57,285 nt of DNA from Candidatus Zixiibacteriota bacterium (GCA_030692925.1 JAUYBY010000013.1:1-57285), one strand, 5' to 3'; counted from the first letter of the stretch, positions 1 to 8,424 are shown. Numbers and translations: made by a program. The notes: generated from the letters alone by a model not told the origin.

Positions 1-384
1 ACAAAACCAGTAGAGGTGGCAAAAGAGAAAACTGAAGTCTCAACTCCAAAAGAGGAGAAAATGGAAATAACAATTGAGGATTTCGCTAAAATGGATATAA
101 GGGTGGCTAAAGTAATCGAGGCTCAAAAAGTTGAAGGAGCTAAGAAGCTTTTGAAACTCAAAGTAGAGTTCGGAGACGAAAATCGAGAAATAGTTGCCGG
201 GATTGCGGAGTATTATAAGCCAGAGGAGCTGGTCGGGAAAAAGATTATACTCCTTGCCAATCTGAAACCTGCCAGGATAAAAGGAATAGAATCAAAAGGT
301 ATGCTCCTTGCCGCTCAGGACGGGGAGAGTTTGACTATATTAACAGTGGATAAAGAAGTTAAACCTGGAGCGAAGATTAGTTAA
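1..384 (+). CDS. metG: Methionine--tRNA ligase, C-terminal part (tRNA-binding domain), cut by window edge
   Basis: The reading frame is open from base 1 to the stop at 384, so this is the 3' end of a longer gene. The visible part is a charged Lys/Glu linker (about 20 residues) followed by a complete OB-fold tRNA-binding domain: IEDFAKMDIRVAKVIEA, then IVAGIAEYY, KPARIKGIESKGMLLAA and a closing KPGAKIS. This is the domain that ends bacterial MetG as a dimerising tRNA-binding appendix; catalytic domains would lie upstream. A stand-alone trbp111/CsaA-like protein starting at GTG 16 is possible, but no ribosome-binding site precedes it and the frame stays open, so the MetG C-terminus is preferred. 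An intrinsic terminator follows. Confidence 0.88.
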   Translation, partial: TKPVEVAKEKTEVSTPKEEKMEITIEDFAKMDIRVAKVIEAQKVEGAKKLLKLKVEFGDENREIVAGIAEYYKPEELVGKKIILLANLKPARIKGIESKGMLLAAQDGESLTILTVDKEVKPGAKIS

Positions 385-406
385 GACCCAGGTAAATCGA
401 GATTTT

Positions 407-440
407 AAAAGAGATGTTATGCAGAACATCTCTTTTTTTG
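407..440 (+). terminator. Intrinsic terminator after metG
   Basis: A 12-bp stem AAAAGAGATGTT / AACATCTCTTTT with a 6-nt loop runs directly into a T-tract. It sits 23 bases after the metG stop and separates this gene from the toxin-antitoxin islet. Confidence 0.9.
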
Positions 441-501
441 TCTTGATGACAGGGTGATGAAAGACGTTCGAAAAAATTAGGGTTTTGTGCAAAGATTATG
501 C

Positions 502-547
502 TTGACAAAAAGTGAGGATATCATATTTTATTAACGGAAAGGGTTAA
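502..547 (+). promoter_or_regulatory. Promoter and candidate operator of the higBA-like pair
   Basis: TTGACA (502-507), a 16-nt spacer and TATTTT (524-529) form a sigma70-type promoter. Immediately downstream is the inverted repeat TTAAC-N7-GTTAA (531-547), placed at the expected transcription start. Toxin-antitoxin operons are usually autorepressed by the HTH antitoxin, so this repeat is a reasonable operator candidate (inference). Confidence 0.65.
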
Positions 548-571
548 CAGTTTTAGCGGAAGTTACGTTTA

Positions 572-910
572 ATGGATATTGTATTCAAGAATGCTAAGTT
601 AGAAAAAATCTGTAATAATAGAGATAGTGTAGAAAAGAAATATGGGTCAATTCAGGGAAAACTGCTAATGAGGCGCTTGGATGAATTAAGAGCTGCAGAA
701 AACTTGGATATTTTACGATATTTGCCTCAGGCGCGCTGTCATGAATTAAAAGGAAACAAGCAGGGTCAGTTATCCGTGGATTTGAAACACCCATATAGAT
801 TGATTTTCGAGCCAGCCAATAATCCCATTCCTCTAAAAGATGATGGGGGATTGGATTGGAAGAAAGTAACTTTAATAAGAATACTTGGAGTGGAGGACAC
901 TCATGGTTGA
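572..910 (+). CDS. higB: HigB/RelE-family toxin
   Basis: 112 residues, the usual size for a RelE-superfamily mRNA interferase of the HigB (plasmid maintenance killer) type. The C-terminal half has the family pattern: short basic strands LSVDLKHPYRLIFEP followed by WKKVTLIRILGVEDTH. These toxins cleave mRNA on the ribosome. The toxin comes first and the antitoxin second, as in the hig order. Its stop codon overlaps the start of the antitoxin gene by 8 bases, so the two are translationally coupled. The start ATG is preceded by a weak GGAAG. Confidence 0.8.
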   Translation: MDIVFKNAKLEKICNNRDSVEKKYGSIQGKLLMRRLDELRAAENLDILRYLPQARCHELKGNKQGQLSVDLKHPYRLIFEPANNPIPLKDDGGLDWKKVTLIRILGVEDTHG

Positions 911-1994
911 AAAAATCGTCAATAAATATGAACCGGATTATGTCTCTCCGCCTGGAGAGACATTGGTTGACGTTTTAGAGTCATTGGAAATGCCGCAAGT
1001 TATGTTAGCTACAAGGATGGGTAGACCGACTAAAACCATAAACGAAATCATCAAGGGAAGAACTGCCATTACCCCTGATACGGCATTACAACTGGAGAAA
1101 GTGTTGGGTATTCCAGCCAGTTTCTGGAACAATCGAGAAAGGCAATTTAGAGAATTTTTGTCGAAAGTAAAAGAAACAAGGAGTCTCGAAGGACAGATGA
1201 AGTGGTTCTCTTTATTCCCGGTTCGTGAAATGATGCAGCTTGGCTGGATAAATAAGGTTAGTAGAAAATCGGCTCAACTGGTTGAGCTTCTGAAATTCTT
1301 TCGTATTGCAGAGCCGAAGCAGTGGAAAAGGGTTTGGAGTTTTCCTTCGGCTGTTTTTCGAAAATCTAAGGCCTTTCAAAGTAATCGTTATGCATTAAGT
1401 GTCTGGCTTAGACAAGGGGAAATAGAGGTTGAGCAAATTGATTGCAAAGATTTCAATTCTGACACATTCAAAGCCATGCTATCCAAGATTCGAACTTTGA
1501 CAAATGAATCACCTAATACCTTCATGGACAAGATGATGGAGCTATGTGCATTGGCTGGAGTTGCGGTAGTGTTCGTGCCTGAAATTAGAGGAGCGAGAGT
1601 TTGTGGCGCGACTCGCTGGCTAACCCAGCGTAAGGCACTTATTCAGTTGAGCTTGAGATATAAAACGAACGACCATTTGTGGTTCACCTTTTTCCATGAA
1701 GCAGGTCATATCTTGCGGCATGGTAAGAAAGACCTATTTATTGAAGGTATCAAAGATGACAACCCTTTAGAAGCAGAGGCTGATGAGTTTTCTAGAAATC
1801 TCCTTATAGACGACAAATTGTACAGGGAGTTTGTAAGAACAGGAGATTTTAGTAGGGGAACGATAAAGAGCTTTGCAGACCGTATCGGGATCGCGCCCGG
1901 CATCGTTGTTGGTCGATTACAGCATGATAAGCATATAGAATACTCCTTCTTTAACGATCTGAAAGTAAAGTACAGATGGGCGAAAAGTGAGTAA
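903..1994 (+). CDS. higA: HigA-like antitoxin: XRE HTH domain fused to ImmA/IrrE-type metallopeptidase
   Basis: 363 residues. The start at 903 was chosen over the in-frame ATG at 885 because GGAGG lies 8 bases upstream and it gives the overlap typical of toxin-antitoxin pairs. Residues 10-80 form a HigA-like XRE helix-turn-helix (PGETLVDVLESLEMPQ, GIPASFWNNRERQFREF). The C-terminal half has the zinc-peptidase motif HEAGH in WFTFFHEAGHILRHG, then a downstream EAEADEFSRNLL with acidic ligand candidates, as in the ImmA/IrrE (peptidase M78) family. In this fusion type the peptidase may control antitoxin or repressor stability (inference). The HTH would bind the palindrome at 531-547. Confidence 0.85.
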   Translation: MVEKIVNKYEPDYVSPPGETLVDVLESLEMPQVMLATRMGRPTKTINEIIKGRTAITPDTALQLEKVLGIPASFWNNRERQFREFLSKVKETRSLEGQMKWFSLFPVREMMQLGWINKVSRKSAQLVELLKFFRIAEPKQWKRVWSFPSAVFRKSKAFQSNRYALSVWLRQGEIEVEQIDCKDFNSDTFKAMLSKIRTLTNESPNTFMDKMMELCALAGVAVVFVPEIRGARVCGATRWLTQRKALIQLSLRYKTNDHLWFTFFHEAGHILRHGKKDLFIEGIKDDNPLEAEADEFSRNLLIDDKLYREFVRTGDFSRGTIKSFADRIGIAPGIVVGRLQHDKHIEYSFFNDLKVKYRWAKSE

Positions 1995-2153
1995 TGTGCA
2001 GCGATAAAGGCCAAGATTTTTTTGTAATTTTCAGCCCCACCCTTCTACGATCTAATTCCCTCTTACGATCTAATATACTTGCGAGGTCAAGGGAATTAAA
2101 TCACATGCTGTATCGCAGATCATGAGGGGTCCGATAGAATACTAGGTAGTTGC
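1995..2153. other. Intergenic spacer with short direct and inverted repeats
   Basis: No gene seen. TACGATCTAAT occurs twice (2046-2056 and 2064-2074), and TAATTCCC (2053-2060) is matched by GGGAATTA at 2091-2098. A weak AGGTAG ribosome-binding site lies just before the HNH gene. I could not pick a convincing promoter. Confidence 0.4.
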
Positions 2154-2921
2154 ATGACTAGAATGCACAATTGGACGGAAGAGGAACTAATAGTTGCGTT
2201 TAACCTATACTGCAAGCTCCCATTTGGTCAGTATCACAGCGGAAATAAGAAAGTAATTGAACTTGCACGTATCCTTGGAAGAACTCCCAGTGCAGTAGCT
2301 TTAAAACTGTGTAATTTTGCCAGACTTGATCCCCTTTTGCAAAAACGGGGGATAAAAGGGATGGGGCATGGAAGCAAAGTAGAAGAAAAGGTCTGGAGAG
2401 AATTCAATCAAAATTGGGAAGAGCTGGCATATCGAAGCGAGCTTATTTTTGCTGACCTTAAAGGAGAAAAACCTCAAGAGCTGTTTGCATTTGAACAAGA
2501 ACAAGATTTCACTGGAAAAGAAAGAGAAGCAATTGTCAAAGTACGAGTAAACCAAAACTTCTTTCGACAATTAATTTTAGCAAGTTATAGGAGTAGATGT
2601 GCTGTTTGCTCACTTCCCGAAACAGACCTGCTTGTAGCTAGTCATATTATCCCATGGTCGGTTGATGTTTCCTTACGTATGAATCCGAAAAACGGAATTT
2701 GTATGTGCGTCCTACATGATAAGGCTTTTGATAAAGGTCTAATTTCCCTCAGTGATAACTATGTGCTAAAGATTTCTACGGCCATTAAAAAACTTCACAA
2801 AGAGCCTTCCATTCAAAGAGGATTCCTACCCTACGAAGGAAATAGAATTAATTTCCCTGACAGATTCATACCTGATAAAAAATATTTGGAATTTCACCGC
2901 AATAATATATTTACTTCATAA
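2154..2921 (+). CDS. HNH endonuclease (HNH_2-type), putative restriction/defence nuclease
   Basis: 255 residues. The N-terminus (WTEEELIVAFNLYCKLPFG and IELARILGRTPSAVALKLCN) is the SANT/Myb-like segment often found in stand-alone HNH restriction-type proteins. The C-terminal nuclease reads CAVCSLPETDLLVASHIIPW, then NPKNGICMCVLHDKAFD, giving Cys pairs, the catalytic His in ASHI and a late Asn/His pair, as in HNH_2. It is expected to cut foreign or modified DNA, but no methyltransferase partner is present. With the toxin-antitoxin pair it forms an accessory islet between metG and tatD. ATG 2163 is an alternative start. Confidence 0.8.
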   Translation: MTRMHNWTEEELIVAFNLYCKLPFGQYHSGNKKVIELARILGRTPSAVALKLCNFARLDPLLQKRGIKGMGHGSKVEEKVWREFNQNWEELAYRSELIFADLKGEKPQELFAFEQEQDFTGKEREAIVKVRVNQNFFRQLILASYRSRCAVCSLPETDLLVASHIIPWSVDVSLRMNPKNGICMCVLHDKAFDKGLISLSDNYVLKISTAIKKLHKEPSIQRGFLPYEGNRINFPDRFIPDKKYLEFHRNNIFTS

Positions 2922-2932
2922 CAATAGGGTGG

Positions 2933-2956
2933 CACCTTCAAACTTGTTTGAGGGTG
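2933..2956 (+). terminator. Hairpin downstream of the HNH gene
   Basis: CACCTTCAAAC and GTTTGAGGGTG form a stem with a 2-nt loop 12 bases after the HNH stop. There is no T-tract, so it may be an inefficient terminator or one of the region's palindromic elements. Confidence 0.4.
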
Positions 2957-2977
2957 GTCTAATCCGACTAAAAGGAA

Positions 2978-3006
2978 TTGACATTCAATTTTAGGAGGTT
3001 TATTAT
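2978..3006 (+). promoter_or_regulatory. Promoter for tatD-rsmA cluster
   Basis: TTGACA (2978-2983), 17-nt spacer, TATTAT (3001-3006). Transcription would start near 3013, about 30 bases before the tatD ATG. Confidence 0.65.
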
Positions 3007-3044
3007 TAAACAGAAGGATGATTCTTTAATTGCAGGAAAATATC

Positions 3045-3812
3045 ATGATCGATACCCATGCTCACTTGGATTTTTCGCAGTATGATAAGGACAGAGATAA
3101 GGTTATTGAAGATGCTTTTTCTTCCGGTTTAGAGACAATCATCAATATCGGGGTGGATTTAGAATCGTCTGAAAAGTCAATTAAATTAGCTGAGAAATAC
3201 AAAAATATCTTTGCTACAGTTGGTTTTCATCCGCATGATGCTTCTAAGTTGAGCAAGGACGCTTTCAAGGAATTAGAAAAACTCGCCTCTCACCCCAAAG
3301 TTGTGGCAATTGGAGAAATCGGTCTGGATTTTTACAGAAATCTTTCGCCTGAGAATGTGCAGATAAGAGCTTTTAAAGAACAAATAGAGTTAGCTAAGAA
3401 ATTAAAACTTCCAGTTGTCGTTCACATCAGAAATGCTTACAAAAAAGCTCTGGAGATTCTCAGAACTGATGCCACAGGGTTGAAAGGGGTTCTTCATTGT
3501 TTTTCAGGAGATGAGAATGAGGCTAAAGAGGCTCTGAGCCTTGGTTTTTATCTTTCCTTTAACGGCACTCTAACCTATCGGAATTCAAAAGCGGCTGAGC
3601 TGGTGAAGAAAATCCCCTTAAGCTCGATTTTGGCTGAAACTGATTGCCCTTATCTTACTCCTGAACCTCTAAGGGGTAAAAGAAATGAGCCTAAACTGGT
3701 CAGACTGGTTATAGAAAAAGTCGTCCAGCTTTCTGGCTCTCATTCTTTTAAAGAGATAGATGAGATTTTTTCCCAAAATGCAAAAAAGCTCTTTAGATTA
3801 GATTCAAAATGA
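3045..3812 (+). CDS. tatD: TatD-family metal-dependent DNase/hydrolase
   Basis: 255 residues from ATG 3045; the in-frame TTG at 3030 is possible but less likely, because MIDTHAHLDF is the usual N-terminus and CAGGA precedes the ATG. Metal ligands of the TIM-barrel hydrolase are visible: HAHLD at the start, GEIGLDFYR (Glu), VVVHIRNA (His), GVLHCFSGD (His) and LAETDCPYLTPEP (Asp). TatD proteins act as 3'-5' exonucleases or DNases in repair and DNA clearance. The gene overlaps rsmA by ATGA, an arrangement common in bacteria (tatD next to rsmA). Confidence 0.93.
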   Translation: MIDTHAHLDFSQYDKDRDKVIEDAFSSGLETIINIGVDLESSEKSIKLAEKYKNIFATVGFHPHDASKLSKDAFKELEKLASHPKVVAIGEIGLDFYRNLSPENVQIRAFKEQIELAKKLKLPVVVHIRNAYKKALEILRTDATGLKGVLHCFSGDENEAKEALSLGFYLSFNGTLTYRNSKAAELVKKIPLSSILAETDCPYLTPEPLRGKRNEPKLVRLVIEKVVQLSGSHSFKEIDEIFSQNAKKLFRLDSK

Positions 3813-4639
3813 AATCCTCTTTTCGACCAGTGCATAAAGATTTAAAGATTTTTCCCAGAAAAAGATTCAGTCAAAATTTTCTGGTGAATCTCAGAGCTGC
3901 AGAAAGAATTGTCGATTACCTGGAGTTAAAATCAGATGAAAAAGTCCTGGAGATCGGACCCGGTAAAGGTGTTCTGACACGGTTTCTTTTAGAAAAAGCA
4001 AAAAAAGTTTACGGAGTGGAGCTGGATAGGAATCTCTGCAAATATCTTGAGGAGAAATTCAAAGATAATGAGAACTTAGAGGTGATAAATCAGGATATCC
4101 TGAAATTCAATCTGAAAAAGATTACAAGAGAAGACAGATTAAAGGTCATTGGGAATATTCCTTACCAGATCACCAGTCCAATCTTTGAATATCTGATTCA
4201 AGATCGTGAATTCATAGATTTTGCCATCTTGACTGTTCAGAAGGAAGTGGCAAAACGCATCTGTGCCAAACCTGGTACGCCAGATTGGTCCCCGCTTTCA
4301 ATCGGGATTCAGCTTTTTTCCAATCCGGAAATTCTATTTACCTTAAAGCCAAATTCTTTTTATCCCCCTCCTAAAGTAGATTCAGCGGTCATAAAAATCA
4401 GGTTCCTTTTAAGACCAAAAGTGGAGGTGGAATTTCCCTTCTTCACCGATCTGGTAAAAGCAGTTTTCTCCCAGAGAAGAAAAACCCTTTTGAATAGCTT
4501 GAGTAAAACTTTGGACTTGAATAAAGATGAGCTTCAGATTATCTTAAAGGATGCAGAAATAGATTCCCAAAGGAGGGGTGAGACTTTAAACTTGAAAGAG
4601 TTAGGGAAGTTAGCTAAGATAATTTCAGCAATTAGATGA
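3809..4639 (+). CDS. rsmA: 16S rRNA (adenine1518-N6/adenine1519-N6)-dimethyltransferase
   Basis: 276 residues. RFSQNFLVN opens the catalytic domain; the SAM motif I is VLEIGPGKGVLTRFL, the acidic motif is YGVELDRNL, and the catalytic N-[IL]-P-Y motif is GNIPYQITSPIFEYL. The C-terminal small domain contains FSQRRKTLLNSL. It dimethylates two adjacent adenines in helix 45 of 16S rRNA during 30S maturation. It starts inside the tatD stop (ATGA) and its own stop overlaps the next ATG (ATGA again), so three genes are chained by translational coupling. Confidence 0.96.
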   Translation: MKSSFRPVHKDLKIFPRKRFSQNFLVNLRAAERIVDYLELKSDEKVLEIGPGKGVLTRFLLEKAKKVYGVELDRNLCKYLEEKFKDNENLEVINQDILKFNLKKITREDRLKVIGNIPYQITSPIFEYLIQDREFIDFAILTVQKEVAKRICAKPGTPDWSPLSIGIQLFSNPEILFTLKPNSFYPPPKVDSAVIKIRFLLRPKVEVEFPFFTDLVKAVFSQRRKTLLNSLSKTLDLNKDELQIILKDAEIDSQRRGETLNLKELGKLAKIISAIR

Positions 4640-6435
4640 AAAAGGTTTACTTAAGTTTTCTCATTCTCATTATTTGTCTGATTCAGCCCGCATATACCTC
4701 TAACCTGCACTTAGATTTCTCCCAGAATAACCAGACTTACAACTGGAACAACCGGCTGGAATATATCTATAGCCGGGATAAGGACTTTTACTGGGAATTC
4801 CTGTTTTCTCTGAATTCGCTTCTTATAAAACAGGAAATTCAGGACCGCTGGCAGGAGGACGGGGATTTGAGGGTGAAATTCGATTATCTTCTAAAAAGTG
4901 GATTCAAAACGGGTGTTCTTTTACAGCATAAATTAAGCTACCTGGGATCAAGGAAGGTTACCTCTCAGGATTATCTTTTAACTGCTGAGACAAATCTCTG
5001 GCAGAAGCTGAAAGTTTCTCAGAATGTGGGGATAAGCTCCATCAACCGGAAATCTGAGGCGACAAAAGGAGGAGAATCCGGACTGAACTATTCCCTTGCT
5101 TTGGGATTAGGACCTTTCAACTGGGAAAAAGCAGACCTGTTTGTGGATTTGAGTCAAAACTTGATAAAATTGGAAAGGATACCAAGCCAGGAGAGGAATC
5201 TGAAAGTTAGAGTGAACAGAAACCTGACAGCTAAAGATTCCTTGAGCTTGGAGTACCAGGAAGGATGGTCAAAAAAAAGTTTTTTCTCCACTGAAGGTTC
5301 ACAGACGAGTACTCAAAGAAAAACCGAAAGAGTTTTAAGGCTGGATACATCCAGAGGTTTATTCTCCGGCTTCCTGCTCAAATTCGGTTATAATTTTCAA
5401 CTGAATACTTATCGCTACATATCTGAGGAGGACACCCTGTTCAATCCTCTTTATCTAAGAGACAATTCCCTCAGCTCAAGAGATTATATTTTGAGCTTGA
5501 GCAGGACTTTTTTCGGCAGGGCTAACTTGCAAGGATTTTATAAATATATGTCCGGGCACGAGGACTATGGATTAACCGAAAGAAATCAGGATATGAATAG
5601 CGGGGAGCTGGGAGGGAGATTTTCTGTTAGATTCAGCGGTTCCGACTCAGGTTTTATTTCAGCTTCCATGGGCGTGACCTCTTTTTATACCGCTCCGGGC
5701 TCCTTTTTCAATGACCGGGATGTCCTTACGAAAATACTCTCTGTGGAATACCTGCATATTTTCAACCGATCGTTCAGTCTGAAAATCAAAACCGGTTTTA
5801 AGAACTTCCACCAGATATATATTTCCAGCCAGAAGTCAGCCAATAACAATTATAACGAGACCTATAATCTCTCGCCTGGCCTGAGCTGGAGGATAAGCCA
5901 GAAAGTGAAGTTTTATCAGGAATACCAGATTCAGGCTAATTATATCTCCTATGATTTTCAAAAGGCAACTGAAAGTAACCAGAACAAGATTTTCAGGCGG
6001 GCTTCGAGTTTGAGCCGGTTAAACTACTCTCTGAGTGAAAACTTAGAAGGGGAGCTGAATTATCTTTATCGTTTTGAGGATTTTGGCCAGCTTCTGTGGA
6101 AGGATGAATGGGTGAGAAGACCCTCCTGGGAAAGGAAAACCCAGGGTTTTGGACTTTTGGTCAGGCATAAACTTTTCAAAAGCGTGATTTTCTCCTCCGG
6201 ATACAATTATGAGATCAGAAAGGACTATAGCCTGCTTCTGGATCTGCCAACCGGGAAGGAGAAGAAAGTTTTCACCTACAAATTCTATAGAAATCTGTTA
6301 AACTTTTCCTTAGATTATGTAACTGATCAGGCAAATTTCGTTAGGTTTGTCTGGACCATCCGGGCACAGAAGGAGAGCGGAAGCAAAGAGGTTCTGTCTA
6401 ATTTCATAACCATCACCCTGGGAAGGACCTTATAG
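4636..6435 (+). CDS. Predicted outer-membrane beta-barrel protein, unknown function
   Basis: 599 residues with a short signal peptide (MKKVYLSFLILIICLIQPAYT). The rest is rich in alternating aromatic/polar segments such as FKTGVLLQHKLSYLG, DYILSLSRTFFG and LNFSLDYVTDQANFVRFVW, typical of large outer-membrane barrels, and it ends in TITLGRTL. I recognise no named family. It overlaps rsmA by ATGA and is followed 8 bases later by a lipoprotein gene, suggesting one transcript from tatD to at least the first lipoprotein. Confidence 0.7.
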   Translation: MKKVYLSFLILIICLIQPAYTSNLHLDFSQNNQTYNWNNRLEYIYSRDKDFYWEFLFSLNSLLIKQEIQDRWQEDGDLRVKFDYLLKSGFKTGVLLQHKLSYLGSRKVTSQDYLLTAETNLWQKLKVSQNVGISSINRKSEATKGGESGLNYSLALGLGPFNWEKADLFVDLSQNLIKLERIPSQERNLKVRVNRNLTAKDSLSLEYQEGWSKKSFFSTEGSQTSTQRKTERVLRLDTSRGLFSGFLLKFGYNFQLNTYRYISEEDTLFNPLYLRDNSLSSRDYILSLSRTFFGRANLQGFYKYMSGHEDYGLTERNQDMNSGELGGRFSVRFSGSDSGFISASMGVTSFYTAPGSFFNDRDVLTKILSVEYLHIFNRSFSLKIKTGFKNFHQIYISSQKSANNNYNETYNLSPGLSWRISQKVKFYQEYQIQANYISYDFQKATESNQNKIFRRASSLSRLNYSLSENLEGELNYLYRFEDFGQLLWKDEWVRRPSWERKTQGFGLLVRHKLFKSVIFSSGYNYEIRKDYSLLLDLPTGKEKKVFTYKFYRNLLNFSLDYVTDQANFVRFVWTIRAQKESGSKEVLSNFITITLGRTL

Positions 6436-6443
6436 AAAATAAG

Positions 6444-7043
6444 ATGAAAAAGTTTACCTTGATTTTATTTATAGGGATGTTAATCTTTTCAGGCTGCAAA
6501 AATCCTTTTAAGACCAGAAGCTCAGCCGCTCCCACTGGTCCCAGGGGAACCTGGAATCCTCCCACTACTCCGGAGACTGTTATCCAGAACCTTTATTATG
6601 CTTATACCGAGAAGATAATCGATAACTACGCTATGTGTTTTTCTGATTCTTTTGTCTTCTCCGCGCCTGAGGATTCCATCGAAGCGATTGGACAGAACCA
6701 GCCAGAGCGTTTCTGGAACTGGAACTTGGCCGTGGAAAGAAACGTTACCTTCGGGCTATTTAACCTGTATAGTTCCAGCTCAAAAAGATACGTTCTCGTC
6801 CTGGATAAAAATCAGGACCAGCCGGATGTGAAAGGGGATACCAGCGCGATTCTTTATCGTAATTACTTAATCTACTTATATGATTACGATAAGGCAGAAC
6901 CTCTTGTCGGAGTGGCTAAAGGGAGCTCGACTTTTTATCTCCGGCAATCATCCTACGATTTCTGGATTATCTACTTCTGGGTGGACCGTCCGCTTCTAAC
7001 CGGAGAATACGACTGGGCAAAGTTCAAATCTCAGTTCAGGTGA
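6444..7043 (+). CDS. Putative lipoprotein, paralogue of the next gene
   Basis: 199 residues. The signal peptide ends in a lipobox, MLIFSGC, with Cys18 as the predicted lipidated residue. The mature part, after a Pro/Thr linker, has PETVIQNLYYAYTEKIIDNY and a C-terminal YDFWIIYFWVDRP. The pattern (helix with Tyr/Asn, then a Trp-rich strand) resembles small NTF2/SnoaL-like cone domains, but I cannot name the family. The gene downstream encodes a related protein (PDSVLKNFKYAYEYRDIITY, then GFWRIVYWQDNS), so the two come from a duplication. It follows the barrel gene closely. Confidence 0.7.
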   Translation: MKKFTLILFIGMLIFSGCKNPFKTRSSAAPTGPRGTWNPPTTPETVIQNLYYAYTEKIIDNYAMCFSDSFVFSAPEDSIEAIGQNQPERFWNWNLAVERNVTFGLFNLYSSSSKRYVLVLDKNQDQPDVKGDTSAILYRNYLIYLYDYDKAEPLVGVAKGSSTFYLRQSSYDFWIIYFWVDRPLLTGEYDWAKFKSQFR

Positions 7044-7053
7044 GAAATGTCTC

Positions 7054-7102
7054 GTAGGGGTGTTTCCTATGGATCCAAATTCGGACAATTGAACGCCCCT
7101 AC
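7054..7102. repeat. Palindromic element, GTAGGGG family, between paralogous lipoprotein genes
   Basis: GTAGGGGTGTT at the left is answered by AACGCCCCTAC at the right. The centre includes TCCTATGGATCCAAATTC, a word that also occurs (as reverse complement) in the leader RNA at 32257-32276 and partly at 18275-18287. Confidence 0.6.
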
Positions 7103-7120
7103 ACGGACTGCAAAAGAGAG

Positions 7121-7669
7121 ATGATTAAAAAAAGTCTATATATAATTCTAATCATAGTTTCAGGCCTATCCTGCTATAACCCGTTCTCGCCTCCTGAAGT
7201 AGGTCCGGGATTTATGGCGCCGGTTGCCTCACAGACAGACCCGGACAGCGTTCTCAAGAACTTCAAATATGCCTATGAATACCGGGACATAATCACTTAT
7301 GAGAACTGCCTGGACCAGGGTTTCCTTTTCTACTATATTGACCAGAACGACATCACCGGAGAACTGCAGGAGCAATGGATCCAACGAAGCGACGACGTCG
7401 AAAGGACCAGAGGGGTTTTTAAGGTTTTCGACGACATCCGCCTGGAGACCTGGGAGGTCTTTCCGCTTCCTTCGGAATATGATTCCCTGACTCACGAAGA
7501 GCTTAAATTAAGACAGGCGAATTTCCATTTGAGCCTGACAGATATCGATGGGGATTATAATTACGAGCACTTAGAAGCAACCGGATTTGCCAAATTCAAA
7601 TTCAGAAGATCAGAGGACGGTTTCTGGCGCATAGTTTACTGGCAGGATAATTCCATTCAAGGTCAATAA
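7121..7669 (+). CDS. Putative lipoprotein, paralogue of the preceding gene
   Basis: 182 residues with a lipobox VSGLSC (Cys at about 18). Mature region: DPDSVLKNFKYAYEYRDII, a Trp/Asp-rich middle, and the C-terminal GFWRIVYWQDNS. The order of elements matches the upstream lipoprotein. The likely location is the periplasmic face of a membrane; a function cannot be assigned. GAGAG lies 4 bases before the ATG. A palindromic repeat separates it from its paralogue, and pdxJ follows after 17 bases. Confidence 0.7.
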   Translation: MIKKSLYIILIIVSGLSCYNPFSPPEVGPGFMAPVASQTDPDSVLKNFKYAYEYRDIITYENCLDQGFLFYYIDQNDITGELQEQWIQRSDDVERTRGVFKVFDDIRLETWEVFPLPSEYDSLTHEELKLRQANFHLSLTDIDGDYNYEHLEATGFAKFKFRRSEDGFWRIVYWQDNSIQGQ

Positions 7670-7686
7670 AAGTAAAAGGAGAGCTT

Positions 7687-8409
7687 ATGCCTAAATTGAG
7701 CATCAATATCGATCACGTGGCTACTTTAAGGGAGGCAAGAAAATCCTCAGAGCCGGACCCGATTGCCGCAGCCATATCTGCAGAATTAGCCGGAGCAGAT
7801 GGGATAACGATTCATCTGAGAGGAGATCGCCGTCACATAAAGGACAGAGATTTGAAAATTCTCAGAGAGGTAGTAAAGACGAGTTTGAACTTAGAGATGG
7901 CGGCAACCCAGGAGATGCTGGAAAAGGCTCTGGAGATAAAGCCGGATATGGTGACCTTAGTGCCTGAAAGGGAAGGAGAGATAACCACAGAAGGCGGACT
8001 GAATGTAGTGGATAACTACGAAAGGCTGTCCCAGATTATTCCCAAACTGCAGGTAAACGAGATCCTGCTCAGCTTATTTGTCAATCCGGATATAGAGTCG
8101 ATTAAAGCCGCAGCTAAGCTCAAAACCGATTTTGTGGAGATCAACACGGCAAAATATTCTGAGGCAAAAAACTTAGGGGAGAAGATCGAGGAGCTGGAAA
8201 AAATAGAGAGGATGGTGGACTTGGCTTACAGGCTGAGTTTAGGCATAAATGCCGGGCATGGTCTGAACTATAAAAACATCGTCGAAATTGCCAGGATCAA
8301 ACATATAGACGAATTCTCCATCGGGCATTCGATCGTGGCTAGGGCAGTTTTAGTTGGTTTTGAAAGGGCAGTAAGAGAGATGCTGGAGCTGGTGAAAAGC
8401 AGCTCATAA
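7687..8409 (+). CDS. pdxJ: Pyridoxine 5'-phosphate synthase
   Basis: 240 residues, the standard PdxJ length. Family motifs run throughout: LSINIDHVATLREARK, GITIHLRGDRRHIKDRD, LNLEMAATQEMLEKA, VPEREGEITTEGGLNV, GINAGHGLNYKN and EFSIGHSIVARAV. It condenses 1-deoxyxylulose 5-phosphate with 3-amino-2-oxopropyl phosphate to give pyridoxine 5'-phosphate (DXP-dependent vitamin B6 route). AAAGGAG lies just before the ATG. It is placed close behind the lipoprotein gene but has no obvious functional tie to it. Confidence 0.97.
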   Translation: MPKLSINIDHVATLREARKSSEPDPIAAAISAELAGADGITIHLRGDRRHIKDRDLKILREVVKTSLNLEMAATQEMLEKALEIKPDMVTLVPEREGEITTEGGLNVVDNYERLSQIIPKLQVNEILLSLFVNPDIESIKAAAKLKTDFVEINTAKYSEAKNLGEKIEELEKIERMVDLAYRLSLGINAGHGLNYKNIVEIARIKHIDEFSIGHSIVARAVLVGFERAVREMLELVKSSS

Positions 8410-8424
8410 AGTGTAACCTTTTTT

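Noticed and set aside
885..902. Upstream ATG for the HigA-like antitoxin
   Set aside because: ATG 903 has a better-spaced GGAGG and gives the short overlap typical for such pairs.
2924..2945. TGGCAC...TTG string as a possible sigma54 (-24/-12) promoter
   Set aside because: Spacing between GG and GC is wrong; no convincing sigma54 site was found anywhere in the window despite the sigma54 activator.
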